Assembly (NCBI GenBank): GCA_028015205.1
Contig: CM051511.1
Coordinates: forward strand, 31,984,001-32,048,000
DNA from: Mytilisepta virgata
Taxonomy: Eukaryota > Mollusca > Bivalvia > Mytilida > Mytilidae
DNA: 64,000 nt
Reading direction: 5' to 3'
The position numbers and the translations under genes are program-made. Of this stretch, positions 15,501 through 24,151 are shown one piece after another. Each line of letters starts with the position of its first letter. Within the stretch, counting starts at the first letter, position 1. The notes beneath the pieces are model-generated. The model saw only the letters and a list, made by a program, of their open reading frames with translations. It had not been told where the DNA came from and made no database searches.

Positions 15501-17293
15501 ATTCTTTATGCTATTGCTTTTAAACATTGTAAAGCCATTCTCTCTTTTCATGTTTTTCAACCTGTCCAAATCAAATTCAGCAGACGACAGCATATACGCA
15601 TGTGTGTGCATGTGATCTAAAGATGGACAAGATGCCATATCTTCTGACCATTCAGATAGAGAGATACTATTGACACTTGGAAAGGTGTTCGTTCCGGTTG
15701 AATCTTGTATAGTAAGTCTTTCATTTTGCGATAGAACTTTAATTTGATGATCTGGAATGTTAGCAGCACAAAGCGATCTGGCAAGAATCCGGAGTTGTTC
15801 CACTGGTTTATCCCAGAATACAATACCTTTTCGCTTGAAGAATTGTTTTAAATCTTCTGATGACCATTTGTCAACTTCACTTTCTAAAATATTTTTATAA
15901 TTAATATACGTATATGTACACATTTTTATCAGTTGAAGTCTTTATTTTAAGAATAGGATTGCGTCGAACCAAGTTCGCCATTTGTCTTCACCTTAATGAT
16001 TTCATTTAAAAATTTGTGAGGCAAGCCTGTAAGGGAACACCCATTTAACCTCAAGGGGGGATTATGGCGTTTAGTGAAAGGGAAGGAAAAAAATAATCTG
16101 TTTTACAAAACTAGTTTATATATATTTTTTTCAACCAAAAAAATGAATCCGAGAGTTGATTTAAAAAATCACAGCATTACAAGAAAAGCTTTAGACCATT
16201 ATTCAATACAAACCTGACTTGATTTATTTTGAACATAATAAAAGATTTTCCTTAGTTTTTTTCATTCATACTTGACGTTTCAGTGATTAACCATCAAGAT
16301 GAAGAGCAACACCGTGACAATCAAAGCATTGTTCCTTTTTTAAATATGCAAACATGTACATATACCCAATGTGTGTCTACCCAGTACTGTGTGGAATTAT
16401 GATTATTATTATTAATGATAAAATACAAAGTACAGAGAAAATGATGTTATATTCCATTTCTTAAGGAATTTATATACAAAAACAAAATACAAATGAAAAG
16501 TATATGCAAATGTTTTATTATAAAAACAAATTCATAGTATATACGGTTTATACCAGTTTTATTTACTTCTACTGATTTCATAGGAATAAATACACCCTTT
16601 ACTCTCTGTGCATTGCTAAAAAAATTCTGATTCGACTTGGTAAGAAAAAAAAATAATTTGGTTTGCTTTGCAAAAAAATACAATTGTGTCCATACCTTGA
16701 AAAAATAAATTTATTAACCAATATAAAAAAAACCATAACTCCTCCCTTGATGTTAAACGGTTGTTTCCAAACCGGGGCACTGTACAAATGTAAATCAATA
16801 AAAATATCTAAAAACCTAATATTAGTTTATTTACATAAATTCATCGATTTTTAAACACTGCAACATAAGATATTACATCAAGTTCAAAATAGGATATTTA
16901 TATACATTGTATGTAATTCTATATATTTTTACATACAGTGTGCACTTACGAAAAAGAACTTTACGTAACTTCTGACATGTTACACTTGGATAAGCCTGTT
17001 GCAAGGAGAGAAGAAAAATTATGTATGCGTTTAAGTGTAGTTTATCAAAGAAGTTTTAGACACATACTTTTAGACTTCAGCGACGTTTGTAGATTAGAGA
17101 CCTCAGACTCAGCCTGACGTATCCTCTCTAAAAGTTCATCGCGTTTCTTTTTTCGTTCTAGCCTTTCTTTCTGTTCCAAAATTTTTAGCAGCTTCTGTTC
17201 AAGAACTTCATTTGATTCATCGTCATCGTCTGGTCCAATAAAATCACTGCCAACAACCTCTTCTCCGTCACTCATGCTTCGGGTTTTTGACAT
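457..17293 (-). CDS. SWIM zinc-finger / eIF4G-like translation factor gene, 10 exons, 3' part outside window
   Basis: Ten exons can be joined by GT/AG splice sites with consistent phase: 17293-17068, 15883-15355, 13038-12948, 12557-11895, 11174-10098, 7036-6871, 5839-5718, 3588-3523, 1406-1263 and 597-457. Together they give 3225 nt, 1075 codons, with no stop. Order of parts: acidic start and coiled coil (residues 10-75), SWIM module (77-282, metal ligands C248, C250, C257, H259), disordered region (283-917), eIF4E-binding motif YDRKTLL (927-933), linker, and first MIF4G helices (from 1029). The C-terminal architecture is that of eIF4G, the scaffold that bridges cap-bound eIF4E and eIF4A. I infer a cytoplasmic RNA or translation role. 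The SWIM part resembles the module found beside YqaJ nucleases in mobile genes of molluscs and cnidarians. An alternative is two adjacent genes, the second starting at the ATG at 11174, but the phase-0 junctions on both sides argue for one transcript. Confidence 0.7.
1263..1406 (-). CDS. exon 9: basic linker before MIF4G
   Basis: This 144-nt exon (48 codons, phase 0 at both ends) has a CTGGTAG acceptor and a GAG|GTAATT donor. It encodes a Lys/Arg/Pro-rich stretch (PKVAKPREKKTDTRTVPTP) and ends HDIPQAIDTVQTDMSTE. In eIF4G a basic linker of this type leads into the MIF4G domain. Confidence 0.65.
3523..3588 (-). CDS. exon 8: short linker exon
   Basis: This 66-nt exon (22 codons, phase 0 at both ends) has a TTATAG acceptor and an AAG|GTACAT donor. 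It encodes DEDILVRDGSFRLTQGYV and four more residues. It is placed here because it is open, correctly phased and flanked by splice sites. On its own it is too short to identify. Confidence 0.55.
4080..4610 (-). repeat. interspersed repeat with degenerate ~160-bp internal units, in an intron
   Basis: The end is marked by a short imperfect palindrome (GAGGCTCCCATGAGCC) followed by a TATCGCTCACC-type tail. Inside, a unit of about 160 bp with the core GGCTCTGGYGGYCATCTT is repeated about two and a half times (near 4250, 4420 and 4585), as is GTCATCGGATATA. The same ending appears in the opposite orientation at 56140-56180, so this is a dispersed family. No coding capacity is seen. Confidence 0.6.
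5228..5506. mobile_element. MITE with TTAA ends, copy 1 (intronic)
   Basis: This element of about 270 bp has near-perfect terminal inverted repeats GTATCCGGACCATAA / TTATGGTCCGGATAC, bounded by TTAA on each side. A second copy lies in opposite orientation at 27922-28199 with the same ends and alignable internal sequence. TTAA duplications are the signature of piggyBac-type transposition. The element has no transposase and is non-autonomous. Confidence 0.8.
5718..5839 (-). CDS. exon 7: eIF4E-binding motif (YxxxxL-hydrophobic)
   Basis: This 122-nt exon, missed by an ATG-based ORF search, starts after AAACAG and ends GTG|GTATGT. It encodes RIQQHRISYDRKTLLRLQK and then a basic stretch followed by RPDIDHIPEII. 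YDRKTLL is a perfect YxxxxL-hydrophobic match to the canonical eIF4E-binding motif of eIF4G. In known eIF4G proteins the motif is likewise followed by a basic, Pro-containing segment ending in an Ile/Val-Asp stretch. I infer cap-complex binding through eIF4E. Confidence 0.75.
6355..6369. repeat. short poly-G tract in intron
   Basis: A run of G preceded by GAAGAA. It may be length-variable and can form G-quadruplex structure on the plus strand. Confidence 0.7.
6871..7036 (-). CDS. exon 6: basic/acidic linker before the eIF4E-binding motif
   Basis: This 166-nt exon runs from a TTTAAG acceptor to a TCAG|GTAAGA donor, ending in phase 1. It encodes a Lys-rich stretch (PTKTKASRKDRFGK) and then an acidic one (VEEDTSDLNFGAAKKMS). 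The next exon resumes in the complementary phase, rebuilding a GAG Glu codon. Confidence 0.7.
8027..8358 (-). mobile_element. tRNA-derived SINE, copy 1 (intronic, internally deleted)
   Basis: Read on the minus strand, it begins with a tRNA-like head (GGTGGTCTCGTGGTAGCGTG as the box A region; GGTCACGGGTTTGATCC as the box B region). A body shared with the copies at 51098-51434 and 60609-60967 follows, and the 3' end is a (ATCC)n-like tail. Compared with the other two copies, a block between the TCAACCCAC and AGTCCTTTGC regions is missing. SINEs of this type are transcribed by RNA polymerase III and depend on LINE proteins in trans. Confidence 0.8.
9450..9800. repeat. degenerate tandem repeat (~170 bp unit) in intron
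   Basis: Two diverged units share the blocks CCTCCSACYAAAATTA, GGCACTYTGACCTA and GCTTCATTKACTTA, near 9510 and 9655. They appear to be part of a dispersed family; there is no coding potential. Confidence 0.5.
10098..11174 (-). CDS. exon 5: long Ser/Gln-rich low-complexity segment
   Basis: The exon has 359 whole codons, phase 0 at both ends. It begins directly with ATG after a TAG acceptor and ends GTTCAG|GTAAAA. It is rich in Ser, Gln, Asn, Pro and Tyr, with a Gln run near residues 190-200 of the exon (FYQQQQANISPISP) and Tyr-rich patches (NNIYLSYADSKLAYP). This is the composition of prion-like, condensate-forming regions and is common in the N-terminal arms of eIF4G and other RNA-binding proteins. 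The ATG at the first codon would also make a natural start for a shorter eIF4G-like isoform lacking the SWIM half. Confidence 0.75.
11895..12557 (-). CDS. exon 4: disordered, acidic and polar segment
   Basis: The exon has 221 whole codons, phase 0 at both ends (TTTCAG acceptor; GAG|GTAACA donor). It is rich in Ser, Thr, Asp, Glu and Lys and has no domain I recognise. A short motif-like acidic/aromatic stretch (DEEPEVWVPPSFLK) is the most conspicuous island and could be a protein-interaction peptide. If the donor is not used, the frame runs 17 codons further to a stop at 11844, which would give a short SWIM-only isoform. Confidence 0.7.
12948..13038 (-). CDS. exon 3: second half of SWIM zinc finger
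   Basis: This 91-nt exon starts after TTTGTTAG and ends AAG|GTAATT. It supplies the missing half of the metal site: read in phase with exon 2, it continues the CxC with DTGYCDHVIAMLL. That makes C-x-C-x6-C-x-H, a typical SWIM spacing, followed by the usual hydrophobic helix. Two separately weak exons completing one finger in phase is the best evidence that the gene model is right. Confidence 0.8.
14565..14592. repeat. perfect 28-bp palindrome
   Basis: AAGTACTATTGACC is followed immediately by its exact reverse complement, with no spacer. It lies in the intron between exons 2 and 3 of the eIF4G-like gene. Confidence 0.9.
14861..14997. mobile_element. fold-back (hairpin) element
   Basis: Two arms of about 60 bp (14861-14921 and 14936-14997) are near-perfect inverted copies, separated by a loop of about 14 bp. 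The arms contain TAAGTTTATTGTCCCC and ATACCAACTATTGCCC and their complements. There is no coding capacity. Together with the neighbouring fold-back at 15125-15236 it suggests a hotspot for palindromic MITEs in this intron. Confidence 0.8.
15125..15236. mobile_element. fold-back (hairpin) element
   Basis: Arms of about 50 bp (TTATGAAATTTATC... and ...GATAAATTTCATAA, with CATTTTGTAAACTGC / GCAGTTTAAAAATG inside) surround a loop of about 12 bp. The arms differ at several sites and by small indels, so this copy is older than the one at 14861-14997. Confidence 0.75.
15355..15883 (-). CDS. exon 2: YqaJ-associated module and first half of SWIM zinc finger
   Basis: The exon starts after TTTTAG and ends at a GTAAG donor. 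It takes up phase 1 from exon 1, rebuilding an AAA Lys codon. A SAP-like helical segment (WSSEDLKQFFKRKG) comes first. It is followed by a Trp/His-containing region (LSEWSEDM, then HMHTHAYM) and a beta-rich stretch (YNYIKGNCFLTT, VWSLIQDGGEIHSSGCSC) that ends in the CxC pair of a SWIM finger. The general layout matches the SWIM region found next to YqaJ nucleases in bivalve and cnidarian genes, as I remember the family. No YqaJ nuclease domain follows; the gene goes on to unrelated sequence. Confidence 0.75.
17068..17293 (-). CDS. exon 1: start codon, acidic stretch and coiled coil
   Basis: This exon encodes 75 residues plus one nucleotide (phase 1), ending at a GTATGTG donor. It begins ATG TCA AAA ACC. 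A TAG lies directly upstream in frame, so this ATG is the first possible start unless that TAG is the end of an upstream intron (the sequence ...CATTAG|ATG would also fit an acceptor). Residues 10-28 are rich in Asp and Glu (GPDDDDESNE). Residues 30-72 are a heptad-like Leu/Glu/Lys/Arg segment, predicted as a coiled coil. This N-terminus resembles the leaders of some mollusc mobile-element proteins more than that of eIF4G. A palindromic MITE lies within about 70 bp upstream and may overlap the promoter. Confidence 0.7.
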
Positions 17294-17354
17294 CTAATGG
17301 AACACATTCTGTAAAGAAAACCCCTTCTAATAAGCTACTCTTGCATCGAGAATA

Positions 17355-17720
17355 AAAATGAATAATTCCAAAGTTGTTTTCAAAACATCAAATGCAGTCA
17401 TTTCATTGGCTAACAGCAATTTCTTGTAAAAAGTTTATACCTTTATAAATCCCTTTCATGACGTCGTACGTATGAATACGTAAGCATGCAATATAGTGCA
17501 TGAGGAAAATGTTAGTTTTAAATGGGAAACGTCATATTTCTGCATTACTTTGGAATTATAAGTAATAAATGTTATTTTGCAGGAAGTTATCAATGTGTAA
17601 ACTCGGGCTTATCACCCACAAAATTTGCATAAAGTCCTTCGGACTTATTTAAATTGTGAGTAAATCGCCCGAGTTTACACATTGATAAATTCCTTCAAAA
17701 TAACATTTATTACTATAATA
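17355..17720 (-). mobile_element. palindrome-cored MITE, copy 1, just upstream of the eIF4G-like gene
   Basis: The core has inverted arms (TTATCAATGTGTAAACTCGG / CCGAGTTTACACATTGATAA) flanked by AATAAATGTTATTTT and its complement. An outer arm includes CAAATGCAGTCATTTCATTG. The same sequence in opposite orientation, core and outer arm, lies at 54595-54950. The copy ends about 60-70 bp from the start codon at 17293. Confidence 0.8.
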
Positions 17721-18079
17721 TATGACACTGTATCTTTTAAAGATCACCAATCATTCGGCAACACTAAGTTGAATATAAGTTCTTCGGATTTTTATAGCAC
17801 AAATAGGTGCAGTCGAGCGAAATTTGAATGACTTTTTCTTGAGGACTAGTTTTTTCAAGCCAAGATCTAATTTAGGTGCAATAAATGGAAACATGTCTAT
17901 TTTTAACCAAAATTTAGGGGCGTGTGAGTTTTTTTACAGCATTAAATATTCGTGGGGTATGATTTTTAAGGTTTCAAAACGTCTATTTTTGTGACATCAG
18001 GGAACGCTAGACACATGTGAATGATCACGGTATCTCAATCAGCAGAGCTACTCGATGCATATGTGGACGCCCTCTTGTT

Positions 18080-18270
18080 TGGGGTCGTCGAAATTTGGCC
18101 GTGTTGGACTAGTCAATATGACATATTGGACTGGTTAGTCAATTAAGGTCATATAGGACTGGTTAGTCAATGAAGGTAAAATTGGGCAAGGTTTTCCATA
18201 TTTGCTTCGTCTCAGTCCAATACGGCTTGCTGCGGACCAATAACTAAGCCAATATGGAAAACCTTACACA
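18080..18270. repeat. imperfect fold-back and short direct repeats
   Basis: TGGACTRGTYAGTCAAT-like units repeat near 18110, 18135 and 18155. AGGTTTTCCATATTTG near 18190 pairs with CAATATGGAAAACCTT near 18255. This is probably a degenerate palindromic MITE. Confidence 0.55.
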
Positions 18271-18331
18271 GCAATACTATAGAATAAACATATAATACAC
18301 GGACAGATATCTGTGATATATCAAATCCAAA

Positions 18332-18770
18332 TACTGTAAATTCGGAAATTTTCGCGTGCACATATTATTGCGATTTTTCTACCCCATGCAAAATTGCGAG
18401 GTTTAATTATTGCGATTGCCGCCCGCGTAAAAAAAAAGTTTTATTATTTTGAACGGAGATCGGGTGAAAATGGAGGTTTTATTAAATGTAATTGTTTTAA
18501 GTAATTGTTTAAAAAAATATGAGAATTCAAATAGTTATTTATATATAATAGCTGTCTAAACAATAGCTATATAAAACTATCAACCTGTCTCCTGTAGTCC
18601 TCAATCAATGACCAGAAACTTTCACGTGTAAATATAAACAAAGGGAGACATATCTAGAATAAATCAGACATGAAAATATGCAATGAAAATGCGGGTTTTT
18701 AATATTGCGATCCCTAACCGATCGCAATTTTCGCAATAATAAAAACATCGCAATAATTTGCATATTGAAT
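18332..18770. mobile_element. MITE of the TACTGTAAATTC family, copy 1 (degenerate)
   Basis: It starts with TACTGTAAATTCGGAAATT and contains many ATTGCGA-type words on both strands, as does the clean copy at 30593-30802. The right terminal repeat is not clear, so the end is approximate. It may contain a second insertion. Confidence 0.5.
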
Positions 18771-18779
18771 TTGTTTTGT

Positions 18780-19590
18780 ACTGAGGAGGTAACATTGCAA
18801 TGATAATTCAAAAAAATATATATGTACTGTATCATATTCAAATATTAGATTTATACTATATGTATTAGAACTGTTTCTGCTCTAGCACATTTCTCTTATT
18901 ACATGTATAGAGTTTGCTTAAATGCCTTCAATACAGTATTTATTAACATCACAAGCAATACTTACTATAAAGTGAAATTTATCGAACCCTATGATATGAT
19001 TATGCATGAATACAACAACATTTCGATTTCAGTGGTTTTCGTCTTTGGGGGCAAATAAAAGTTAGATAAACCATTATATTTTACACCATTTATAACAACA
19101 TATTATGAACTTTATGCATAATTTACATGATTGTCTGCCGTATTTAGAACATTGTGTATACTTATATTGACTGATGTTTATTGTTCGAATGCCTTTGCTT
19201 TAGAGACTGGCCCAAGATGTACGGAGAGGTTTGAGTCCTTATGAGGCATTTCTGTTCTATATTAGTACATTGTATTTTCAGTGGAATTCTCAGATCAAAT
19301 GACCTTTTGTTGAATTGGCTTAGACTCTGAAGCCAAGGATCAAATCAACTACGGAAATTGTCATCACTGGATACTCGGATTATTTCAGTGACTTTAGCAT
19401 TTCTAGTTATTCTTACATATTGATCGTTTAAAATTCTATTTTCCTTTTCATTCTATTTCTTAAATAAAATTTTCTTAATTTGTTTTTACTGTGATTAGTT
19501 GAATTATTGACACCATTATTTCCGATGTCACTTAGAGCATATCTGTTGCTTTTGGTGGGGATGGGACTGGTGGAGCCACCTTTTTGGTGC
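18780..19590. other. intergenic DNA, nothing recognised
   Basis: AT-rich sequence without an ORF, RNA gene or repeat that I can support. Confidence 0.5.
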
Positions 19591-19591
19591 G

Positions 19592-19653
19592 GGAGGGGTG
19601 GGGGGTGGGGGGGGGGGGGGGGTGGGGGGTGGGGGGGGGGGGGGGGGGCGGGC
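19592..19653. repeat. poly-G/GGGGTGG simple repeat
   Basis: About 60 bp of almost pure G with scattered T and C, read as poly-Pro in the opposite strand. It is a strong candidate for G-quadruplex formation and for length error in assembly. Confidence 0.9.
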
Positions 19654-20496
19654 GGGCACATGGTATTTTGATATAATAAATATTTCCCTTAGTTCTGCCC
19701 GAGATCTTGTCTCGTGAACATACAAGAAATATCTTCATTGTATAATTCAGTATACTGTTACGGTTGTTTTCATTTTAAAACTTATAACCTCCATTGTTCA
19801 TTTTGTCGAATTAATCAAGATAAAATCATTATTGATTATTTCAGAGCGGTTTCACTTCTCTTTGTCGCCGTTACTTACATACCCCTTTCCCTCAACTTAT
19901 ATAATTTAATATATAAATCATTTTTACCAGTTTTTAACCTTTCAAAGACTTTCTGTTTAAAGAATATTTGAAATATCTCTTTATTTATAGCTATACATGT
20001 TATCATGTAAACATTATGTCATTTTCACTTCCGGAATAACTAACCTTTAGACATAATCAAATGCATGGTAACCTGTTTAAACAGGGCATGTTACATTATA
20101 AATAGAAAGGTAAAAGAAAGCAAAATAAATGCCTTTTTTGAATATCCATAAAAATGTAATCCTTTTACCTGTAAGATCAGCCAGAATGGTTACTTCCGAG
20201 TGGTACAAATGTGATACGCTCGGACTAAATCGATAGGAATGCAAATCATTTAATTTTCTAAAAATAACCGTCCGCTATTTTCAGAAAATCAGGTAGCTAC
20301 ACTTTAACACGGGACTGATTAGGACTATATCGGTAAATTTACTAAGTTTAATCAAACAATCTGTCATCCCTACGGAATTCGTCCCCGGGAATTCGTCAAA
20401 AACATGTTATTATTTAGCGGATGTTGTGACTGCAAATTTTCTCAACTTCATCGGGACGTTTATTCAGTATTTACTTTCTAGGTTTAAGGGTACTAC

Positions 20497-20562
20497 AGAT
20501 ACCCCCCCCCCCCAAAAAAAAAAACAAAAACAAAAAAAAACCAAAAAAAAAAAAAAAAAAAA
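20497..20562. repeat. C run followed by A-rich simple repeat
   Basis: A run of C is followed by about 50 bp of A broken by single C residues. The Lys-rich reading frame across it is a by-product of composition. Confidence 0.85.
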
Positions 20563-20635
20563 CGGCAAAATCAAGTTGACGAAAATAATTTTTAGAGATA
20601 ATTATTTATTAAGAAATGGTACAGGGGATGTTCAG

Positions 20636-21045
20636 AATCGGAAAATTAAAATCACCACATTTGTCATAGTTTTGATTTCAATCGCCGATTATTATCTATG
20701 TACAAGTACAAATTTCGATATGAAACAGAAGTTGATGTGTCTGTGTTTCAAGTTCACTGGGAGAGACGAGATGTAGGTAATCCATAAACAAATAATAAAG
20801 TAAGGATTATTAAGTGACAAAACATCATCTATATAGAGGAAACTGAAATTGAGGAATGAGCTTGTTCCATTCCTTTCCGATTCAGTAGACACTGTAAATT
20901 TAGCTTCGTGGGAAAAGAACAACAGTTCACTGTGACAATCGGAAAATTAAAATCACCATGTTTGTCATAAACTTTTGATTCCAATCGCCCAAAAGCGGCG
21001 CACAGGTTGTCCCTATTGGGATGCCGATCTTCCGTTAACAAACAT
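20636..21045 (-). pseudogene. scrambled reverse-transcriptase remnant (YIDD box)
   Basis: Minus-strand frames contain LYIDDVLSLNNPYF near 20850-20800 and YDKHGDFNFPIV near 20990-20950. These match the catalytic box and a downstream block of a metazoan reverse-transcriptase family whose usual order is YIDDVLSLNN, then YDKRDDFNF. Here the DFNF block occurs twice (near 20945-20990 and again, more decayed, near 20640-20690), once on each side of the YIDD box. A partial duplication or two nested copies would explain this. Stops and frameshifts make it non-functional. Confidence 0.6.
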
Positions 21046-21435
21046 CTCTTCCAGACTCAAAAAAGTTGTTGTCCATATAAGCATGTGTTTGCTTGTCTAT
21101 GAATATCATAAGTGTATAGATTTTTTAATCTATCCTTTTGTAATGATTGTGTGGTTCTTAGTAAAATATTTATTTAATTGCATATACGCCCATAAGGGAT
21201 AAAGAAATACAAAATAAAGTGGGTAAAGGAAGTAGATCTTGTTGTACAAAAGTAAATTCAACAGACAATAGCTCTAAATCAGGTTTAAATAGGATACGAA
21301 TTATTTTTTCATGGAGACAAAACTTAGAAGGATTCGTACAAAGTACCTCATTTTTTTATATAGCTTAATAGCTGATCTCTAATATATTTGTTTTCACTAC
21401 AACTAAGGAGAAAATGATATGTCTTCTCCACATTC

Positions 21436-21459
21436 AACTCCCCCCCCCCCTCCCCCCAA
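21436..21459. repeat. poly-C tract
   Basis: A run of C broken by a single T, in otherwise AT-rich intergenic DNA. Confidence 0.85.
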
Positions 21460-21969
21460 GATAAAATATGTTTGGTCCCGCCTACAAAGCTCTGAATATC
21501 TAATTATATGTCTGTAAGAATTATTGCTCTTAAAATCTAGAATAAACAAATAAAAAAAGAATTGAGAAAGATGACGTAGCATACAATTAAATTTAAACAC
21601 GAATTTCACTCGGAAAAACAAGAGATCATTGAAAGCTACAAGACCTATTGGAAAACTTTTGGCATTTTGATAAAAGGGGAAGAATTTGAAATTCAGACAA
21701 GAGCCCATTTAAACAGATGTGCATCGATGGGTCAACTTACTATTCTTTGAGTTGTCTTCTGAATTTTTCAACATTAATTCCCGCAGTTATTGGCAAATTG
21801 TTCTGGTGTAAAACATTAAACTGCTCTATACTGCATCTTCTAAAGAGATACATGTATAGACCGAACACTTGTTCAGCAGTGAATTTTCGAACTGCTAAGT
21901 TTTAATTATATTATTGAAAGAAAACTAGTATAAAATGACACTGTGAACATTTTAGATTTTCTTCCTGAT

Positions 21970-22185
21970 AATATACTTGTTGAATTGTGTAGTCAAGCTT
22001 TCAAACAGACAATCGACATAAATTGTGTGTCGTTTCCGACCGATCCTTTCATTACTCATATGAAACTATGAGACGTTCTAGTACTACAGAAAAGAACGTA
22101 GCCAAATATTTCGATCTATCTTTCAGATACATAAAGGATGCTCTATCATTGAACAACAAAGGATTCTGAGATTAATATTGTTTGC
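21970..22185 (+). pseudogene. second reverse-transcriptase remnant, plus strand
   Basis: The frames read QTIDINCVSFPTDPF and, after frameshifts and stops, SFRYIKDALSLNNKGF. They resemble the QTIGIPMGTNCAPLLADLF and FRYIDDVLSLNN blocks of the same reverse-transcriptase family as the remnant near 20850. The catalytic YIDD has become YIKD, so the copy is dead. The opposite orientation shows it is an independent insertion or an inverted piece. Confidence 0.55.
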
Positions 22186-22199
22186 ATATCGATTTTGAA

Positions 22200-23480
22200 A
22201 TTAACTATAGAACAGATATACAAAACAACTCTATAAATCGGTATATTTTTCTCGATTGTTTATATAGCAAAGTGCTCTCGACCAATTAATAAAATTATTG
22301 GATTTGATGTTTCTAAATTGTGTTAATGAAAAACTGCCGAAGTAACCCCGAATATTCACTTTTATAAGTACATTGTATAACCAAAACAGTACAAGAAGAC
22401 TACAGAAGGAACATTTTATTAAACAAACTTGTGTTGAGTCAATTAATAATTGGTTACATTATTCTTCATCATGTCTAAAATAAGGCTTCTATGAGAAACC
22501 ACTACAGCACCTGCGATAGGCCCAAAACTGCCCAGAAGATTATGGCCATGAGGGAGATGGAGGGTGCGATAGGCAATGAGAATTTAGCACCAGTCCCCCA
22601 GCCGAGATTAACCCAGAGCTCATGAGTATGATGGACTTTTCTCGTGGAGAAGGGAAACCGGAGGTATTGTCTGTAATGGAAGTGCAGAGCCAACGAACAG
22701 GGAATCAGTACAGGGATTTAAAATCATCGTTGCGTAGGGTGGAACTAGCAGGCAGCTAGCAGCAAGGTACCATTGGTACCAATCAAAAATACTATTAAAA
22801 CAGAAATCCCGAGGTCATAAACCCTATTTCACATCCATATGTGATACACAGATATGAATTCTGCTTTTATACCGTTATTCGAGAAGGCAATATTTTGATA
22901 AGCATACCTCATCTTTCTATCATACTTCAAGAACGGTTTCAAGACTTTTTTCAGATTATAACACGGGCTAAATTCTTTAGAGTTTGTCAGTCAGAAAGTA
23001 CTTTTTAATTAAAAAAAAACCCAAAAAGTTAAACTCCGTATTGGTAAGTTTAATTTGGATCAAACAAAGATTTCTAAATTTGTTTGAATGTTTCCTTGTC
23101 ATCAACATGCTGCAGTTGTATCATGCTGCATTGACTAAGCTCTTCAGATTATTGAACATATTTGAAAACTGGATTATGAAATGCATTTATATTTCAAAAA
23201 TGAGTGACGAGGTAGGTATCTGAAAACCAGAAAATTAATGATGTAATTGAAGTTGCCTATGTTAAAACAATTTCACCAGAATATGTTGATGATTTTCTTT
23301 GGACTCTGCTGGCCACTGAGATTGTCTAGTAGATATTTTTAAAGAATGATAATCAGAATAGATAAAAGTAGCAGGCTGTCTTGAACAATAAACATTGGGA
23401 ATAATGGATAGACAGTGGTCTTTCATTGAAGTTTCAGATGAACCTACCCAGAAAATAAATAAGATAGATGTTTTCATTCA
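22200..23480. other. intergenic DNA with one unassigned GC-richer patch
   Basis: This stretch is mostly AT-rich without recognisable content. 22500-22745 is clearly richer in G+C than its surroundings and is open on the minus strand for 63 codons (hydrophobic C-terminal part). I cannot identify it. It could be a fragment of a gene or of an unrecognised repeat. Confidence 0.4.
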
Positions 23481-23489
23481 ATATTAACG

Positions 23490-24150
23490 GAGACGTATTA
23501 TGGTATACCGTTGTCCGTTCGTCGTCAACACTTCACACTCTATCTCGAAAACGCTTTCATTAATATTCATGAAATTTTAGTGAATCGTTTATATCCATTG
23601 ACGTGAGCTCCCTTTCGATTTGTTATAATTTCCGAATTTACGTGATGGAGTTATGGGACTTTATTCATGAAAAAGGGGGTTTTTCTAGGTTTTCCAGTTT
23701 TCGCGCTCTAACTCAAAAACGCTTTCATTGATATTCATGAAACGTAAGTGAATTGTTTATATCTGATGACGTGAGCTTCCTTTCGATTTTTTGTAAATTT
23801 CCGAATTACGTAATGAAGATATTGGACTTTATTCATTAAAAAAGGGGGGAGGGGAGGTTTTTTCTGTTTCTGCACTCTAACTCAAAAACAATTTCATGAA
23901 ACTTTAGCCAGTGGTTTATATCTATTGACATGAGCTCTCTTTCGATTTTTATAAGTTTCCGAATTTATTTTTTAGTGTTGTTGGACATGATTTATATAAA
24001 AATGGGGGGGGGGGGGGGGGGGGGGGGGGGGTATTCCCAGTATCAGGATTGTAACAAATATTCATGAATTCGAAGGAATTTTAATATGTATCGGCAGCTC
24101 CCGTTCAATTTTTATCTATTTCTGATTATACGTGTTGGAGTAATTGTATT
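23490..24150. repeat. degenerate tandem repeat (~170-190 bp unit)
   Basis: Four diverged units share ATTCATGAAA, GTTTATATC, GACGTGAGCT, CCTTTCGATTT, TTTCCGAATT and GGACTTTATTCAT, and each ends in a growing G run (AAAAAGGGGG). Unit starts lie near 23540, 23725, 23885 and 24055. The G runs expand towards the right and lead into the fold-back structure at 24152. Confidence 0.7.
24001..24032. repeat. poly-G tract
   Basis: About 25-30 consecutive G at the end of a tandem unit. Confidence 0.9.
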
Positions 24151-24151
24151 T

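Noticed and set aside
19428..19738. Proline-rich minus-strand ORFs
   Set aside because: They are simply the poly-G tract read in three frames.
20426..20776. 116-codon Lys-rich ORF
   Set aside because: It depends on the C-run and poly-A simple repeat; the rest lies over a reverse-transcriptase remnant on the other strand.
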